Counted from the first letter of the stretch, positions 14,643 to 23,710 are shown. The stretch is DNA of 64,000 bases from Nocardia xishanensis NBRC 101358 (GCF_001613365.1 NZ_BDCF01000038.1:1-64000); one strand, 5' to 3'. The notes: generated by a model not told the origin, from the sequence alone. Numbers and translations are program-made.

Positions 14643-16556
14643 ATGATCTGGGGGTTCGCTCTGCGCAGCACACAGGCCACCTACCTGCCCGACCGCCATC
14701 TCTTCGCGCTGTGGACGTGGACGGGTCACGGCGCGGGACGCGCTCCCACCGGTCTCGGCGACCGCGAAACGCTCGCGCTGGCGGTGCCGACCGGCGGGCG
14801 AGGAGCGATCGAGATCACCGAGGTCGACTGCGCGCTGATCCCGCCCGCGGAACTCGCGGCACTCGACTTGGCCCCGATCTCGGGGACGACACCGACCGGA
14901 AGCGCGAACGGATACGTCACCGACGCCCCGACGACGTCGACGCGCCACACCGAGCCGGATCCGACGGAGGCGGAGACTCTCGACGCACAGCGACTCCCCG
15001 ACGCGGGCGCGTCGCTGCGGGCTTGGCACACCGTGCTGCGTGGCGAACTTGTCGCGCTACCCGCCGCGGCCCACGCGGTGCCGGACGCGTCGGGAACCGC
15101 GATCGTGTCAGAGGCCCGCGCCTTGCACACCCTGCTCGACACCGAGGCGATGGCCGCGCACCTGGCGGCGACGTTGCACGCTGACCTGCGCCCCTACCAG
15201 GCGCGCGGGGTCGGCTGGTTGACCGAGACGACCGCCGCCTTCGGCGGCGCGGTGCTCGCCGACGAGATGGGCCTCGGAAAGACCGTGCAAGCCATCGGTT
15301 TTCTGCTCGGCCGCGCGGCCGAGGGCCCGCAACTCGTGGTCTGCCCGACCTCGCTGGTCGGCAACTGGGCGCACGAGATCACCCGTTTCGCGCCGGACCT
15401 GCGTCCGATCACGTGGCGCGGCGGTGAACTGGCCGTGAGCCCCGGTGACGTCGTCGTGGCCGGTTACCCGATCCTGCGGCTGCACGGCCACGTCCTCGCC
15501 GAACGCGATTGGGCGAGCACGGTGTTCGACGAAGCGCAGGCGCTGAAGAATCCGCGCACCCAGGTCGCCAGGGCCGCCCGCACACTCGCCAGCCCCGCGA
15601 AGGTCGCGCTGACCGGCACGCCGGTGGAGAATCACTTGGAAGAGCTGTGGGCGCTGCTCCATCTGGTCGCACCGCGCCTGTTCGCCCATCGCGGGCAGTT
15701 CCGCCGCCGCTTCGTGCGGCCCATCCAGGAGGGTTCGGCGGCGGCCGCCGCCCGGCTGCGCGACGCCATCGAACCGGTCGTGCTGGCGCGCAGGAAGTTC
15801 CAGGTCGCGGCGGCGCTGCCCGCCAAGATCCACACCGATCTGCTCTGCGATCTGACCGCGGAACAGGAACAGCTCTACGACCGGCTGCTGGACCGGGCCA
15901 TCGACGACGGGTTCGGTTCCGGCGCGCAACGGCAGAGCCGAGTGCTCGCCGCGCTCACCGCGCTCAAGCAGGTGTGCAACCACCCGGGGTTGGTGACCGG
16001 CGACCTCGCAGAGCTAGCCGGCCGCTCCGGCAAGCTCGATCTGTGCACCGACATCATCGCCACCAACCTCGAGACCGATTCCCCGACACTGATCTTCACC
16101 CAGTACCGGCAGACCGGTGAACTGCTGGTCCGCCATCTGGCCGAACAGTTCGGCGTCACCGCGCCGTTCTTCCACGGCGGCCTGAACCAGGCCTCGCGCG
16201 CCGCGATCGTGCGCGACTTCCAGGCCGAGGACGGGCCGCCGGTGCTGGTGCTGAGCCTGCGGGCGGCGGGCACCGGCCTCACGCTGACCCGCGCCGCCGA
16301 TGTCGTCCACTTCGACCGCTGGTGGAACCCCGCGGTGGAGGCGCAGGCCTCCGACCGGGCGCACCGCATCGGCCAGACCCGCACCGTCACCGTCACCACA
16401 CTGACCTCGGGCACCACCGTCGAGGAGCACATCGCGGGCATGCACGACCGCAAATCCGCGCTGACCGACCTCTCGGACTCGGCGGGCATCGCCGCGCTGG
16501 CCCGCCTCGACGACGACCAGCTCGTCGAGATCCTGCGGCGGAAGCGAGAGAACTGA
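14643..16556 (+). CDS. SNF2-family DEAD/DEAH helicase (HelZ-like), short form
   Basis: 637-aa Swi2/Snf2 ATPase. An N-terminal region of about 185 residues precedes the helicase core. Motif I is DEMGLGKT (207-214), motif II is VFDEAQALKNP (DEAQ at 296-299), motif III ALTGTPVENHLEELW, and the C-terminal lobe has IFTQYRQTGELL, SLRAAGTGLTLT and QASDRAHRIGQTR. Actinobacterial HelZ-type proteins are usually near 1000 aa, so the N-terminus is short here. It overlaps the next gene, a SWIM zinc-finger protein, by 1 bp (TGATG), and the two probably work together on DNA or nucleoprotein; the substrate is unknown. Confidence 0.9.
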   Translation: MIWGFALRSTQATYLPDRHLFALWTWTGHGAGRAPTGLGDRETLALAVPTGGRGAIEITEVDCALIPPAELAALDLAPISGTTPTGSANGYVTDAPTTSTRHTEPDPTEAETLDAQRLPDAGASLRAWHTVLRGELVALPAAAHAVPDASGTAIVSEARALHTLLDTEAMAAHLAATLHADLRPYQARGVGWLTETTAAFGGAVLADEMGLGKTVQAIGFLLGRAAEGPQLVVCPTSLVGNWAHEITRFAPDLRPITWRGGELAVSPGDVVVAGYPILRLHGHVLAERDWASTVFDEAQALKNPRTQVARAARTLASPAKVALTGTPVENHLEELWALLHLVAPRLFAHRGQFRRRFVRPIQEGSAAAAARLRDAIEPVVLARRKFQVAAALPAKIHTDLLCDLTAEQEQLYDRLLDRAIDDGFGSGAQRQSRVLAALTALKQVCNHPGLVTGDLAELAGRSGKLDLCTDIIATNLETDSPTLIFTQYRQTGELLVRHLAEQFGVTAPFFHGGLNQASRAAIVRDFQAEDGPPVLVLSLRAAGTGLTLTRAADVVHFDRWWNPAVEAQASDRAHRIGQTRTVTVTTLTSGTTVEEHIAGMHDRKSALTDLSDSAGIAALARLDDDQLVEILRRKREN

Positions 16557-17101
16557 TGGCGGACAAAGAATTCGGCTACACCGCCTGGGGCATGGACTGG
16601 GTCCGGCTCGCCGAGCCGCTGCGCCAGACCCGGCCGGAACCGCTGCTGCCCCGCGCCCGCAGCATCGCCCGCAATCACGGCGTTCGAGCGACCGTCGAGG
16701 GCCGCGTGGTGCGCGCACACATCCATCGCGGTGGCCAAGCCTCGGTGGCCCACCTGGAGGTCGCGCCGCTGCCGGGCCAGGCGGTGGCGGCGATCGCCGA
16801 GGTGATCCCTGATCCGACGCTGCTGACCGACGAGACGCATCGCGCGCTCGTCACGGCCGGTGTGCGTCCGGCGCCGGAGCTCGCGGCCGTCGACTGCTCG
16901 TGCTCGGCGCGCACCGAGCGCTGCGTCCACGTCCTGGCGACGCTCTACGACATGGCGCGGCAAGTCGACGAGAACCCGCGGCTGGCGCTGGAGGTCCGAG
17001 GGTATTTCGAAGCGGCGCACGGCGATCCGGAGATCAGCGCCGAACAGCCGCGCTGGACGCCGATCAACACCCTCGACCCCGCCCGCTACTTCACCAGCTG
17101 A
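16556..17101 (+). CDS. SWIM zinc-finger protein
   Basis: 181 aa. A central SWIM motif, DCSCSARTERCVHVL, provides CxC...CxH metal ligands (residues about 114-126). The N-terminal part (WGMDWVRLAEPLRQTRPE) and the RGGQASVAHLEVAPLPG segment match SWIM proteins encoded next to SNF2 helicases in actinobacteria. SWIM domains bind DNA or protein. The start codon overlaps the helicase stop (TGATG), indicating translational coupling. I infer that it is an accessory subunit of the helicase. Confidence 0.9.
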   Translation: MADKEFGYTAWGMDWVRLAEPLRQTRPEPLLPRARSIARNHGVRATVEGRVVRAHIHRGGQASVAHLEVAPLPGQAVAAIAEVIPDPTLLTDETHRALVTAGVRPAPELAAVDCSCSARTERCVHVLATLYDMARQVDENPRLALEVRGYFEAAHGDPEISAEQPRWTPINTLDPARYFTS

Positions 17102-17104
17102 GCG

Positions 17105-17845
17105 TCAGGCGTTGGTGCCGCTGTCCACGGTGAGAATCGCGCCGGTGATGCTGCGGCCTGCGGGTCCAGCCAGGAACGCTACAGTCGCGGCGACATCGTC
17201 GGCGGCCCCGAAGCGGCCGAGCGCGGTGAGGCCGATTTGGTTCGGGGCGTGTTCGCCGTCGGCCGGATTCATGTCGGTGTCGGTCGCACCCGGCTGCACC
17301 AGGTTCACCGTGATCGAGCGCGGGCCGAGCTCACGCGCCAGCGCCTTGGTGAATCCGTTCAGCGCCGACTTGCTCAGGTTGTAGAGCGCGATGCCGCCGA
17401 ACGGGGCGTGATCGGTCAGATTGCTGCCGATGCTGATGATCCGGCCACCCTCGGTCATGTGCCCGACGGCGGCTTGGGCGCCGACGAACGCCGCGCGGGC
17501 GTGCACGTGCAGCGCGCGGTCGATCTCCTCGACGGTGAACTCCTCGAAAGGCTTGCTCGGGAAGATCCCGGCATTGTTCACCAGCACGTCGAGCCTGCCC
17601 AGTTCCGCGGCGGCGCGGTGCACGGAGTCCGCCACCTCGCCCGCGTCCGCGCTGTCGGCGCGCACGGCGATCGCTCGCCTGCCCAACGCCTCGACCTCGG
17701 CCACCACGGATTTCGCGGCGGTTTCCGCGCTCTGATAGGTCAGCGCGACGTCCGCGCCCGCGGCGGCCAGCCGCCGGGCGATGGCCGCCCCGATCCCCCT
17801 GCTGCCGCCGGTCACCAGTGCCACCTTGCCGGTCAGGTCGGACAT
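17105..17845 (-). CDS. SDR-family oxidoreductase (FabG-like)
   Basis: 246-aa classical short-chain dehydrogenase. Cofactor motif VTGGSRGIGAAIA (about 11-23), NNAGIF, catalytic Ser in ISIGSN and the Tyr-Lys pair in YNLSKSALNGFTKAL, ending in GAILTVDSGTNA. This implies NAD(P)H-dependent reduction of a carbonyl substrate; the substrate is not determined. The start is preceded by AAAAGGAGTAGTACC. It is divergent from a TetR gene, and a long inverted repeat covers both ribosome binding sites, suggesting that the TetR protein controls it. Confidence 0.92.
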   Translation of the reverse strand: MSDLTGKVALVTGGSRGIGAAIARRLAAAGADVALTYQSAETAAKSVVAEVEALGRRAIAVRADSADAGEVADSVHRAAAELGRLDVLVNNAGIFPSKPFEEFTVEEIDRALHVHARAAFVGAQAAVGHMTEGGRIISIGSNLTDHAPFGGIALYNLSKSALNGFTKALARELGPRSITVNLVQPGATDTDMNPADGEHAPNQIGLTALGRFGAADDVAATVAFLAGPAGRSITGAILTVDSGTNA

Positions 17846-17852
17846 CGGTACT

Positions 17853-17944
17853 ACTCCTTTTTGTGTCGATCAGTACATAAATAGCTAAGCCCACGGCAGC
17901 GACGCCGTCAAGGGGTATATTTAACGATCGACACAGAAAGGAGT
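17853..17944. promoter_or_regulatory. Long inverted repeat covering both RBSs of SDR and TetR genes
   Basis: Left arm ACTCCTTTTTGTGTCGATC (17853-17871) and right arm GATCGACACAGAAAGGAGT (17926-17944) are inverted copies with one mismatch in 19 bp, separated by 54 bp. Each arm includes the ribosome binding site of one gene and the adjoining GTGTCGATC. The spacer includes AT-rich TACATAAATAG and GGGTATATTTAACG, likely the divergent promoters. The form fits a pair of operator sites for the adjacent TetR regulator. Confidence 0.7.
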
Positions 17945-17949
17945 TCGCC

Positions 17950-18546
17950 GTGGCCGAACGGGGTCGTCCCCGGGCATTCGACCGCTCGATCGCGCTGCGC
18001 CGGGCCATGGAAGTGTTCTGGGAGCACGGCTACGAAGGCGCGTCGATGAGCGATCTCACCGCCGCGATGGGCATCAACTCGCCCAGCCTCTACGCCGCGT
18101 TCGGCGGCAAGGAAGCGTTGTTCCGGGAAGCCATCGAGCTGTACGGCCGCACCGACGGCGGCTACACCGAGCGCGCCCTGCGCGAGGAGCCCACCGCCCG
18201 TGCCGCCGTCGAGGCGATGTTGCGCGACAACGCCGCGGCATACACGGTCGAGGACAAGCCGCACGGCTGCATGGTGGTGCTGGCGGGCGCGACCTACACG
18301 ACCCGCAATACCGGCGTGCGCGACTTCCTCGTCGAAAAGCGCAGGGGGACCACCGACGACATCCACGCGCGCTTGCTCCGCGGGGTCGCCGAAGGCGATC
18401 TACCCGCGCAGACCGACACCGCCGCACTCGCCGCGTTCTACACGACGGTGCTCTACGGACTGTCCATCCAAGCCAGGGACGGCGCGGCGCTGGACGAGCT
18501 CACCCGGTCCATCGACTGCGCGATGGCGGCGTGGCCCGCGGGCTGA
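17950..18546 (+). CDS. TetR-family regulator (AcrR-like)
   Basis: 198 aa. The N-terminal HTH (residues about 10-55) reads GRPRAFDRSIALRRAMEVFW, then MSDLTAAMGINSPSLYAAFG as recognition helix. The C-terminal ligand domain contains GCMVVLAGATYTTRNTGVR, typical of TetR regulators that control neighbouring oxidoreductases. The GTG start is spaced 6 nt from AAAGGAG. It is divergent from the SDR gene. Repression of itself and the SDR through the long inverted repeat is inferred. Confidence 0.92.
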   Translation: MAERGRPRAFDRSIALRRAMEVFWEHGYEGASMSDLTAAMGINSPSLYAAFGGKEALFREAIELYGRTDGGYTERALREEPTARAAVEAMLRDNAAAYTVEDKPHGCMVVLAGATYTTRNTGVRDFLVEKRRGTTDDIHARLLRGVAEGDLPAQTDTAALAAFYTTVLYGLSIQARDGAALDELTRSIDCAMAAWPAG

Positions 18547-18558
18547 CGACGCGGCGCG

Positions 18559-20325
18559 CTATCGGCGGCGCAGGGCGGCGATGCGGTCGCCGAGCTGTTC
18601 GGCGGTGGCCAGCGCGGTCGGCGGCCCGCCGCACTCGCGGCGCAGCTCGCCGTGGATCACCCCGTGCGGTTTGCCCGTGCGGTGGTGGTGCATGGCCACC
18701 AGGCTGTTGAGTTCCTTGCGCAGCTCGCCGAGCCGGTCCGAGGTGGCCACCCGCTCGGCGGCGGCCGCGACCTGCGGCGCGGGCGTCGCGGACTTCGCCT
18801 CGCCGCGGTCGGCCAGCTGACGGGCCTGCCGGTCGCGCAACAGCGCGCGCATCTGGTCGGCGTCGAGCAGGCCCGGGATGCCGAGGTAGTCGGCCTCCTC
18901 GTCGCTGCCCGCGAACGTCGCGGTGCCGAACGAGGACCCGTCGTAGATCACCTGGTCGAGTTCGGCGTCCGCGGCGAGCGCGATGAACTTCTTCTCGTCC
19001 TCGCCCGGCTCGTCCTTCTGCTTGGCCGCGTCGACGAGCAGCTCGTCGTCGAGGCCGTTCTTCTCCCGGTGCGGCTTGCCGATGACGTGATCGCGCTGCA
19101 CCTCCAGCTGCGCGGCCAGATCGAGCAGGACCGGCACCGAGGGCAGGAACACGCTGGCCGTCTCGCCCGCGCGGCGCGCACGCACGAAACGGCCGATGGC
19201 CTGGGCGAAGTAGAGCGGTGTCGAGGCGCTGGTCGCGTAGACGCCGACGGCGAGGCGCGGCACGTCGACGCCCTCGGACACCATGCGGACCGCGACCATC
19301 CAGGGCTGGGTGTTGTTGCTGAATTCGGCGATCCGGTTCGAGGACGCGGGATCGTCGGAGAGCACCAGCGCGGGCCGCTCGCCCGAGATGTGTTCGAGCA
19401 GTTCGGCGTAGTCGCGGGCGCGCTCCTGATCGGTGGCGATCACCAGGCCGCCCGCGTCGGGCATGCCGGAGGCGCGCTTCTGGCGCAGCCGGATGTCGGC
19501 GGCGCGCAGCACCGCGGAGATCCAGTCGCCCGCGGGGTCGAGCGCGGTGCGCCAGGCGCGCGCGGTCTGTTCGGCGTTGAGCGGCTCGCCGAGTCGGGCG
19601 GAGTGCTCCTCGCCCGCGCTGTCGCGCCAGTGCGCGTCCCCGGAATAGGCCAGGAAGACCACCGGACGGACGACGCCGTCTGCCAGCGCCTCGGCGTAGC
19701 CGTAGGTGTGGTCGGCCCGCGACTTCGGGAAGCCGGATTCGTCGGGCTCGTAGGTGACGAACGGGATCTGGCTGTCGTCGGAGCGGAACGGCGTACCGGT
19801 CAGCGCCAGCCTGCGGGTCGCGTCGCCGAACGCCTCGGCCGCCGCGTCACCCCAGCTCTTGGCGTCGCCCGCGTGGTGGATCTCGTCGAGAACGACCAGT
19901 GTCCTGCGATTTTCGGTGCGCACCCGGTGGCGAGAAGGATGCGACGCGACCTGCGCGTAGGTGACGACCACACCGTGGTAATCGCCGGAGGTGCCGCCGG
20001 TGGCGTTGGAGAAACGCGAGTCGAGCTGGATGCCGTTGCGGGCCGCCGAGGCCGCCCATTGATGCTTGAGGTGTTCGGTCGGCGCGACGACGGTGATCTG
20101 GTCCACGGTGCGATCGGCGAGCAGCTCGGCCGCCACCCGCAGCGCGAAGGTGGTCTTACCCGCGCCGGGCGTCGCCACGGCGAGGAAGTCGCGCGGCTTC
20201 GTGGCCAGGTACTTCGTGAGTGCGCGCCGCTGCCACGCGCGTAGCGAACCGCCCCCGGATGCCGGCTTTCCCGAATCGCCCGGCGTCGCTCCATTTCCCG
20301 CCGCAGCGCCATCCGACCCAGTCAC
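18559..20325 (-). CDS. Superfamily II DEAD/DEAH-box helicase
   Basis: 588-aa helicase. Motif I ATPGAGKTT (51-59), motif II VVLDEIHHAG (DEIH 147-150), motif III LALTGTPFRSD, and C-terminal motifs VRMVSEGVDVPRLAV and FAQAIGRFVRARR. The C-terminal 150 residues carry a charged extension ending DRIAALRRR. The gene neighbours the DUF3039 and YihY genes, as does a similar helicase in corynebacteria. The substrate, whether DNA or RNA, is not established. The GTG start gives VTGSDGAAAG; a Gly/Ser/Pro-rich 25-residue leader precedes the core. Confidence 0.9.
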   Translation of the reverse strand: MTGSDGAAAGNGATPGDSGKPASGGGSLRAWQRRALTKYLATKPRDFLAVATPGAGKTTFALRVAAELLADRTVDQITVVAPTEHLKHQWAASAARNGIQLDSRFSNATGGTSGDYHGVVVTYAQVASHPSRHRVRTENRRTLVVLDEIHHAGDAKSWGDAAAEAFGDATRRLALTGTPFRSDDSQIPFVTYEPDESGFPKSRADHTYGYAEALADGVVRPVVFLAYSGDAHWRDSAGEEHSARLGEPLNAEQTARAWRTALDPAGDWISAVLRAADIRLRQKRASGMPDAGGLVIATDQERARDYAELLEHISGERPALVLSDDPASSNRIAEFSNNTQPWMVAVRMVSEGVDVPRLAVGVYATSASTPLYFAQAIGRFVRARRAGETASVFLPSVPVLLDLAAQLEVQRDHVIGKPHREKNGLDDELLVDAAKQKDEPGEDEKKFIALAADAELDQVIYDGSSFGTATFAGSDEEADYLGIPGLLDADQMRALLRDRQARQLADRGEAKSATPAPQVAAAAERVATSDRLGELRKELNSLVAMHHHRTGKPHGVIHGELRRECGGPPTALATAEQLGDRIAALRRR

Positions 20326-20492
20326 GCAAAAGACAGTAGCGGCCGGGGACGGCGTGTCGCCAAACCGACGCGGCGGTCGCGATCCGCATCACATAATTCA
20401 CCGCGCATAGCCCCGTGTTCGCCTGATGCCCGCCGACACGATGCGGTGACGGACCGGTGCGCGAGCGCGGAGTGCGCGATGCTGTAGTCACG

Positions 20493-21602
20493 ATGACCGA
20501 CGACCGATCCCTACCCGCGAGCGGGCCCGAGCCGATCCACAGCGGTGGTGCGGGCGCATCCGCGCGCGACTCGGGCGTCGTCGCCCGGCGGATCCAGCAC
20601 GCCGGGCGGCAGGCTCGCAGGCTCGTCGCCCGGGTCGCCCAGAAGGCGTGGGGCGATTCGATCTTCGCGAAGTCGGCGGCGGCCGCGTTCTGGCAGACCC
20701 TGTCGCTGGCCCCGCTGCTACTGGGAGTGCTCGGCAGTCTCGGCTATGTCGGCGGCTGGTTCGGGCCCGACACCGTGGAGATCGTGCACGCCAAGATCAT
20801 CACCTTCAGTCGCGAGTTGTTCAGCGAGTCCGTGGTGAACGACCTGATCGAACCGACCGTCGGGGACGTGCTCGGCCGCGGGCGCGGCGCGGTGGTGTCG
20901 TTCGGCTTCGTGCTCTCGCTGTGGGCCGGGTCCTCGGCCATGGCGACGTTCGTCGACTCGATCGTGGAGGCGCACGACCAGCAAGACGCGAGGCACCCGG
21001 TGTGGCAGCGCATCTTCGCGCTGCTGCTGTACGTGCTGTTCCTGGTGGCGGCGGTGTTCATCCTGCCGCTCGTCGCGCTCGGACCCGCCATGATCGGACG
21101 CGCGCTGCCGGACGCCTGGCGGGAACCGGGCCTGCGACTACTGGACAGCTTCTACTATCCCGGCGTCGGCCTGCTGCTCATCGTCGGTCTGACCACGCTG
21201 TACAAACTGGCGCTGCACCGCACGCTGCCCTGGCACCGGCTGTTCGGCGGGGCGCTGGTGGCGGGTGTCTTCTTCATGGCGGCCAGCGAGGTACTACGCC
21301 GGTACCTGTCCTGGATCACCAGGACCGGCGTGAGCTACGGCGCGCTGGCGACGCCGATCGCGTTCCTGCTGTTCACGTTCTTCCTCGGCTTCGCGGTGAT
21401 CCTCGGCGCCGAGTTCAACGCCGCGGTGCAGGAGTTCTGGCCCGCCAGGGCCACGCGCATCGAGCAGATGAAGGAGTGGATCTCCAACCAGGTGCGCGGT
21501 GAGACGCCGGACGAGGAGGCCGACGCCGACGCGGCGAACAGCGCGGAATCGGCGCGCGACATCACCCCGGCCACGCGGGACGCGGTGCGCAGCTCGGGGT
21601 AG
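20493..21602 (+). CDS. YihY/virulence factor BrkB family membrane protein
   Basis: 369 aa with six membrane helices between residues about 60 and 320, including FWQTLSLAPLLLGVLGSLGY, SLWAGSSAMATFVDSIV and YGALATPIAFLLFTFFLGFA, the core of the YihY/BrkB family (once misnamed RNase BN). M. tuberculosis Rv2707 occupies the same place in the gene order. Function unknown; an envelope role is likely. The ATG giving MTDDRSLPASGP was chosen; a further in-frame ATG lies 36 bp upstream. The acidic C-terminal tail is cytosolic. Confidence 0.9.
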   Translation: MTDDRSLPASGPEPIHSGGAGASARDSGVVARRIQHAGRQARRLVARVAQKAWGDSIFAKSAAAAFWQTLSLAPLLLGVLGSLGYVGGWFGPDTVEIVHAKIITFSRELFSESVVNDLIEPTVGDVLGRGRGAVVSFGFVLSLWAGSSAMATFVDSIVEAHDQQDARHPVWQRIFALLLYVLFLVAAVFILPLVALGPAMIGRALPDAWREPGLRLLDSFYYPGVGLLLIVGLTTLYKLALHRTLPWHRLFGGALVAGVFFMAASEVLRRYLSWITRTGVSYGALATPIAFLLFTFFLGFAVILGAEFNAAVQEFWPARATRIEQMKEWISNQVRGETPDEEADADAANSAESARDITPATRDAVRSSG

Positions 21603-21622
21603 TCACGCGGTGCGAGGCGGAC

Positions 21623-21868
21623 TCAGTCGCCCTTGCGCAGGGTCTCGTAGACCTTCTTGCACTCCGGGCAGACTGGCGAACCGGGCTTGGGCGACCGGGT
21701 CACCGGGAACACCTCGCCGCACAGGGCGACCACCACCGTGCCCATGACGGCGCTTTCGGCGATCTTTTCCTTCTTCACGTAGTGGAAGAACTTCGGGGTG
21801 TCGTCGCCCGTCGTCTCGTCGGTGGTCGTATCCGGGCGAACCAGGGTGTCGGTACTCACGGAATCCAT
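21623..21868 (-). CDS. DUF3039 domain-containing protein
   Basis: 81 aa. The conserved core FFHYVKKEKIAESAVMGT, then VVALCGEVFPVTRSPKPGSP and a cysteine pair CPECKKVYETL, gives one Cys plus CxxC and probably binds zinc. It matches mycobacterial Rv2708c in length and position, between YihY and DUF3099. The upstream in-frame extension overlaps the divergent DUF3099 gene and was rejected. Function unknown. Confidence 0.92.
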   Translation of the reverse strand: MDSVSTDTLVRPDTTTDETTGDDTPKFFHYVKKEKIAESAVMGTVVVALCGEVFPVTRSPKPGSPVCPECKKVYETLRKGD

Positions 21869-21967
21869 GATGCCGTATGGCGGCGTCCCAGCGCGCCCGT
21901 GCCCGGCCCCGGTGACGAATCGACCTCGGTGTGTGCGCCCGGGACACCGGAGTGGAAGACTCGGGGT

Positions 21968-22384
21968 ATGCAGCAGCACGGCGACTCCCCCGACGCCGAC
22001 GACATCGGCCGCGGTGTTCGCCCGGACGTCACACCCTCCGCTCCTCCGCCCTCGCGGGGTTACTTCCCCGGCAGCGACGAGAAGCACCCGGTGCTCATCA
22101 CCGAAGCGGCGCCCTCGCTGGAGGATCAGCATCGCGCCCGGGTGCGCAGGTACACGATCCTGATGGCGTTCCGCATTCCCGCGCTGGTGCTGGCCGCGGT
22201 CGCCTACAGCGCCTGGGGCAGCGCACTGATCTCGCTGCTCATCATCGGCGCGTCCATCCCGCTGCCGTGGATCGCGGTGCTCATCGCCAACGACCGCCCG
22301 CCGCGTCGCAAGGACGAGCCGAGCCGCTGGGACCGGCCGCGCAGGGCTATCGAATCCCGGCCGCACAACGCCATCGACGGGTGA
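21968..22384 (+). CDS. DUF3099 membrane protein
   Basis: 138 aa. After a Pro/Ser-rich cytosolic N-terminus comes HPVLITEAAPSLEDQHRARVR, then two hydrophobic helices (about 66-85 and 90-108) and a basic C-terminus (RPPRRKDEPSRWDRPRRA). DUF3099 proteins (Rv2709 in M. tuberculosis) lie next to DUF3039 and have no known function. The ATG reading MQQHGDSPDADD was chosen for its distance from the divergent gene. It is convergent with the MFS gene, 4 bp away. Confidence 0.88.
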   Translation: MQQHGDSPDADDIGRGVRPDVTPSAPPPSRGYFPGSDEKHPVLITEAAPSLEDQHRARVRRYTILMAFRIPALVLAAVAYSAWGSALISLLIIGASIPLPWIAVLIANDRPPRRKDEPSRWDRPRRAIESRPHNAIDG

Positions 22385-22388
22385 ACCC

Positions 22389-23675
22389 TCACACGGCGGC
22401 CGGCCTGCGGATGACGATCGACATCAGCGCCGCGAGCCCGCACAGCGTGCCCGCCACGTACCAGGCCGTGTCGTAGCTGCCCTGGAGGTCGCGAAGCACG
22501 CCGGCACCGGTCGCCGCGATCGCCGAACCGATCTGGTGCGAGGCGAAGACCCACCCGAAGGCCACCGGTCCGTCCGCACCGAACAGCTCCCTGCACAGCG
22601 CGACCGTCGGGGGAACGGTCGCGATCCAGTCCAGTCCGTAGAAGATCACGAAGACCCACATGCTCGGCTCGGTGTGCGGCGAGAACAGTGAAGGCAGGAT
22701 CAACAGCGACGCGCCGCGCAGGGTGTAGTAGGCCAGCAGCAGACAGCGCGGGTCGACCCGATCGGTCAGCCACCCCGAGGCGATGGTGCCCGCCACGTCG
22801 AATATCCCGACCAGCGCGAGCAGCCCGGCCGCCGTGGTCGGCGGCATTCCGTGATCGTGCGCCGCGCTGACGAAATGGGTGCCGACCAGGCCGTTGGTCG
22901 ACGCGCCGCACACCGCGAAACCGCCGGCGAGCAACCAGAATCCGCGCGTGCGCGCGATCCGCGCCAGCACGGTGAGCGCCCGCGTAGCGCCGCCGCGCAC
23001 GGTCGTGCGCGTCCCCACCGTCGAGCCCGGCTCCGCACCGTACGCGGAAACGCCCTTGTCGCTGGGGAAATCGCGGATGAACAAGAGCACCAGCGGCGTC
23101 ACCGCCAGCGCCGCACCGGCCACCACCAGCGCGGGCAGCCGCCAGCCGTGCTCGTGCGCAAGCGCCGAGACCAGCGGGAGGAAGATCAGCTGACCGGTCG
23201 CGCCCGCGGCCGTCAGTACGCCGGTGACCAGCCCGCGGTGCCGCACGAACCAGCGCCCGGTGATGGTCGCCACGAACGGCATCGACATCGAGCCGACACC
23301 GACGCCGACCAGCAACCCCCAGGTGGCGACCAGTTGCCAGGCCTGCGTCATGAAGACGGTCGACCCGCTGCCCGCCGCGACCAGCACCAGCGCGCAGGCC
23401 ACCACCCTGCGGATGCCGAACTTGTCCATCAGCGCCGCGGCGAACGGCGAAATGAGCCCGTAGAGCAGCAGATTCAGCGAGACCGCCAGGCCGATGGTGC
23501 CGTGCGACCAGCCGAACTCCGCGTGCAGCGGATCCATCAGCACGCTCGGCACCGAGCGGAACGCGGCCGCGCCGAGCAACGCGACGAAGCCGACCGCCGC
23601 GACGCCCCAGGCGGGATGCCACCGCGGCGGCGCCGAATCGATGGGCTCGGCGGGGGCGGTGCGCAGTTCGGTCAC
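22389..23675 (-). CDS. MFS transporter
   Basis: 428 aa with about 12 membrane helices. The family features are MDKFGIRRVVACALVL after helix 2, ITGRWFVRHRGLVTGVLTAA (loop 4-5), a central cytoplasmic loop around residues 200-225 and GWLTDRVDPRCLLL after helix 8. This resembles the oxalate/formate or monocarboxylate antiporter branch of the superfamily. The GTG start gives VTELRTAPAEP; a long upstream in-frame extension runs antisense through the VOC gene and was rejected. It is divergent from the VOC gene. Substrate unknown. Confidence 0.9.
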   Translation of the reverse strand: MTELRTAPAEPIDSAPPRWHPAWGVAAVGFVALLGAAAFRSVPSVLMDPLHAEFGWSHGTIGLAVSLNLLLYGLISPFAAALMDKFGIRRVVACALVLVAAGSGSTVFMTQAWQLVATWGLLVGVGVGSMSMPFVATITGRWFVRHRGLVTGVLTAAGATGQLIFLPLVSALAHEHGWRLPALVVAGAALAVTPLVLLFIRDFPSDKGVSAYGAEPGSTVGTRTTVRGGATRALTVLARIARTRGFWLLAGGFAVCGASTNGLVGTHFVSAAHDHGMPPTTAAGLLALVGIFDVAGTIASGWLTDRVDPRCLLLAYYTLRGASLLILPSLFSPHTEPSMWVFVIFYGLDWIATVPPTVALCRELFGADGPVAFGWVFASHQIGSAIAATGAGVLRDLQGSYDTAWYVAGTLCGLAALMSIVIRRPAAV

Positions 23676-23710
23676 CCGCTGAGACTGCCGGAAAACCGCG
23701 CGGCGAACGA

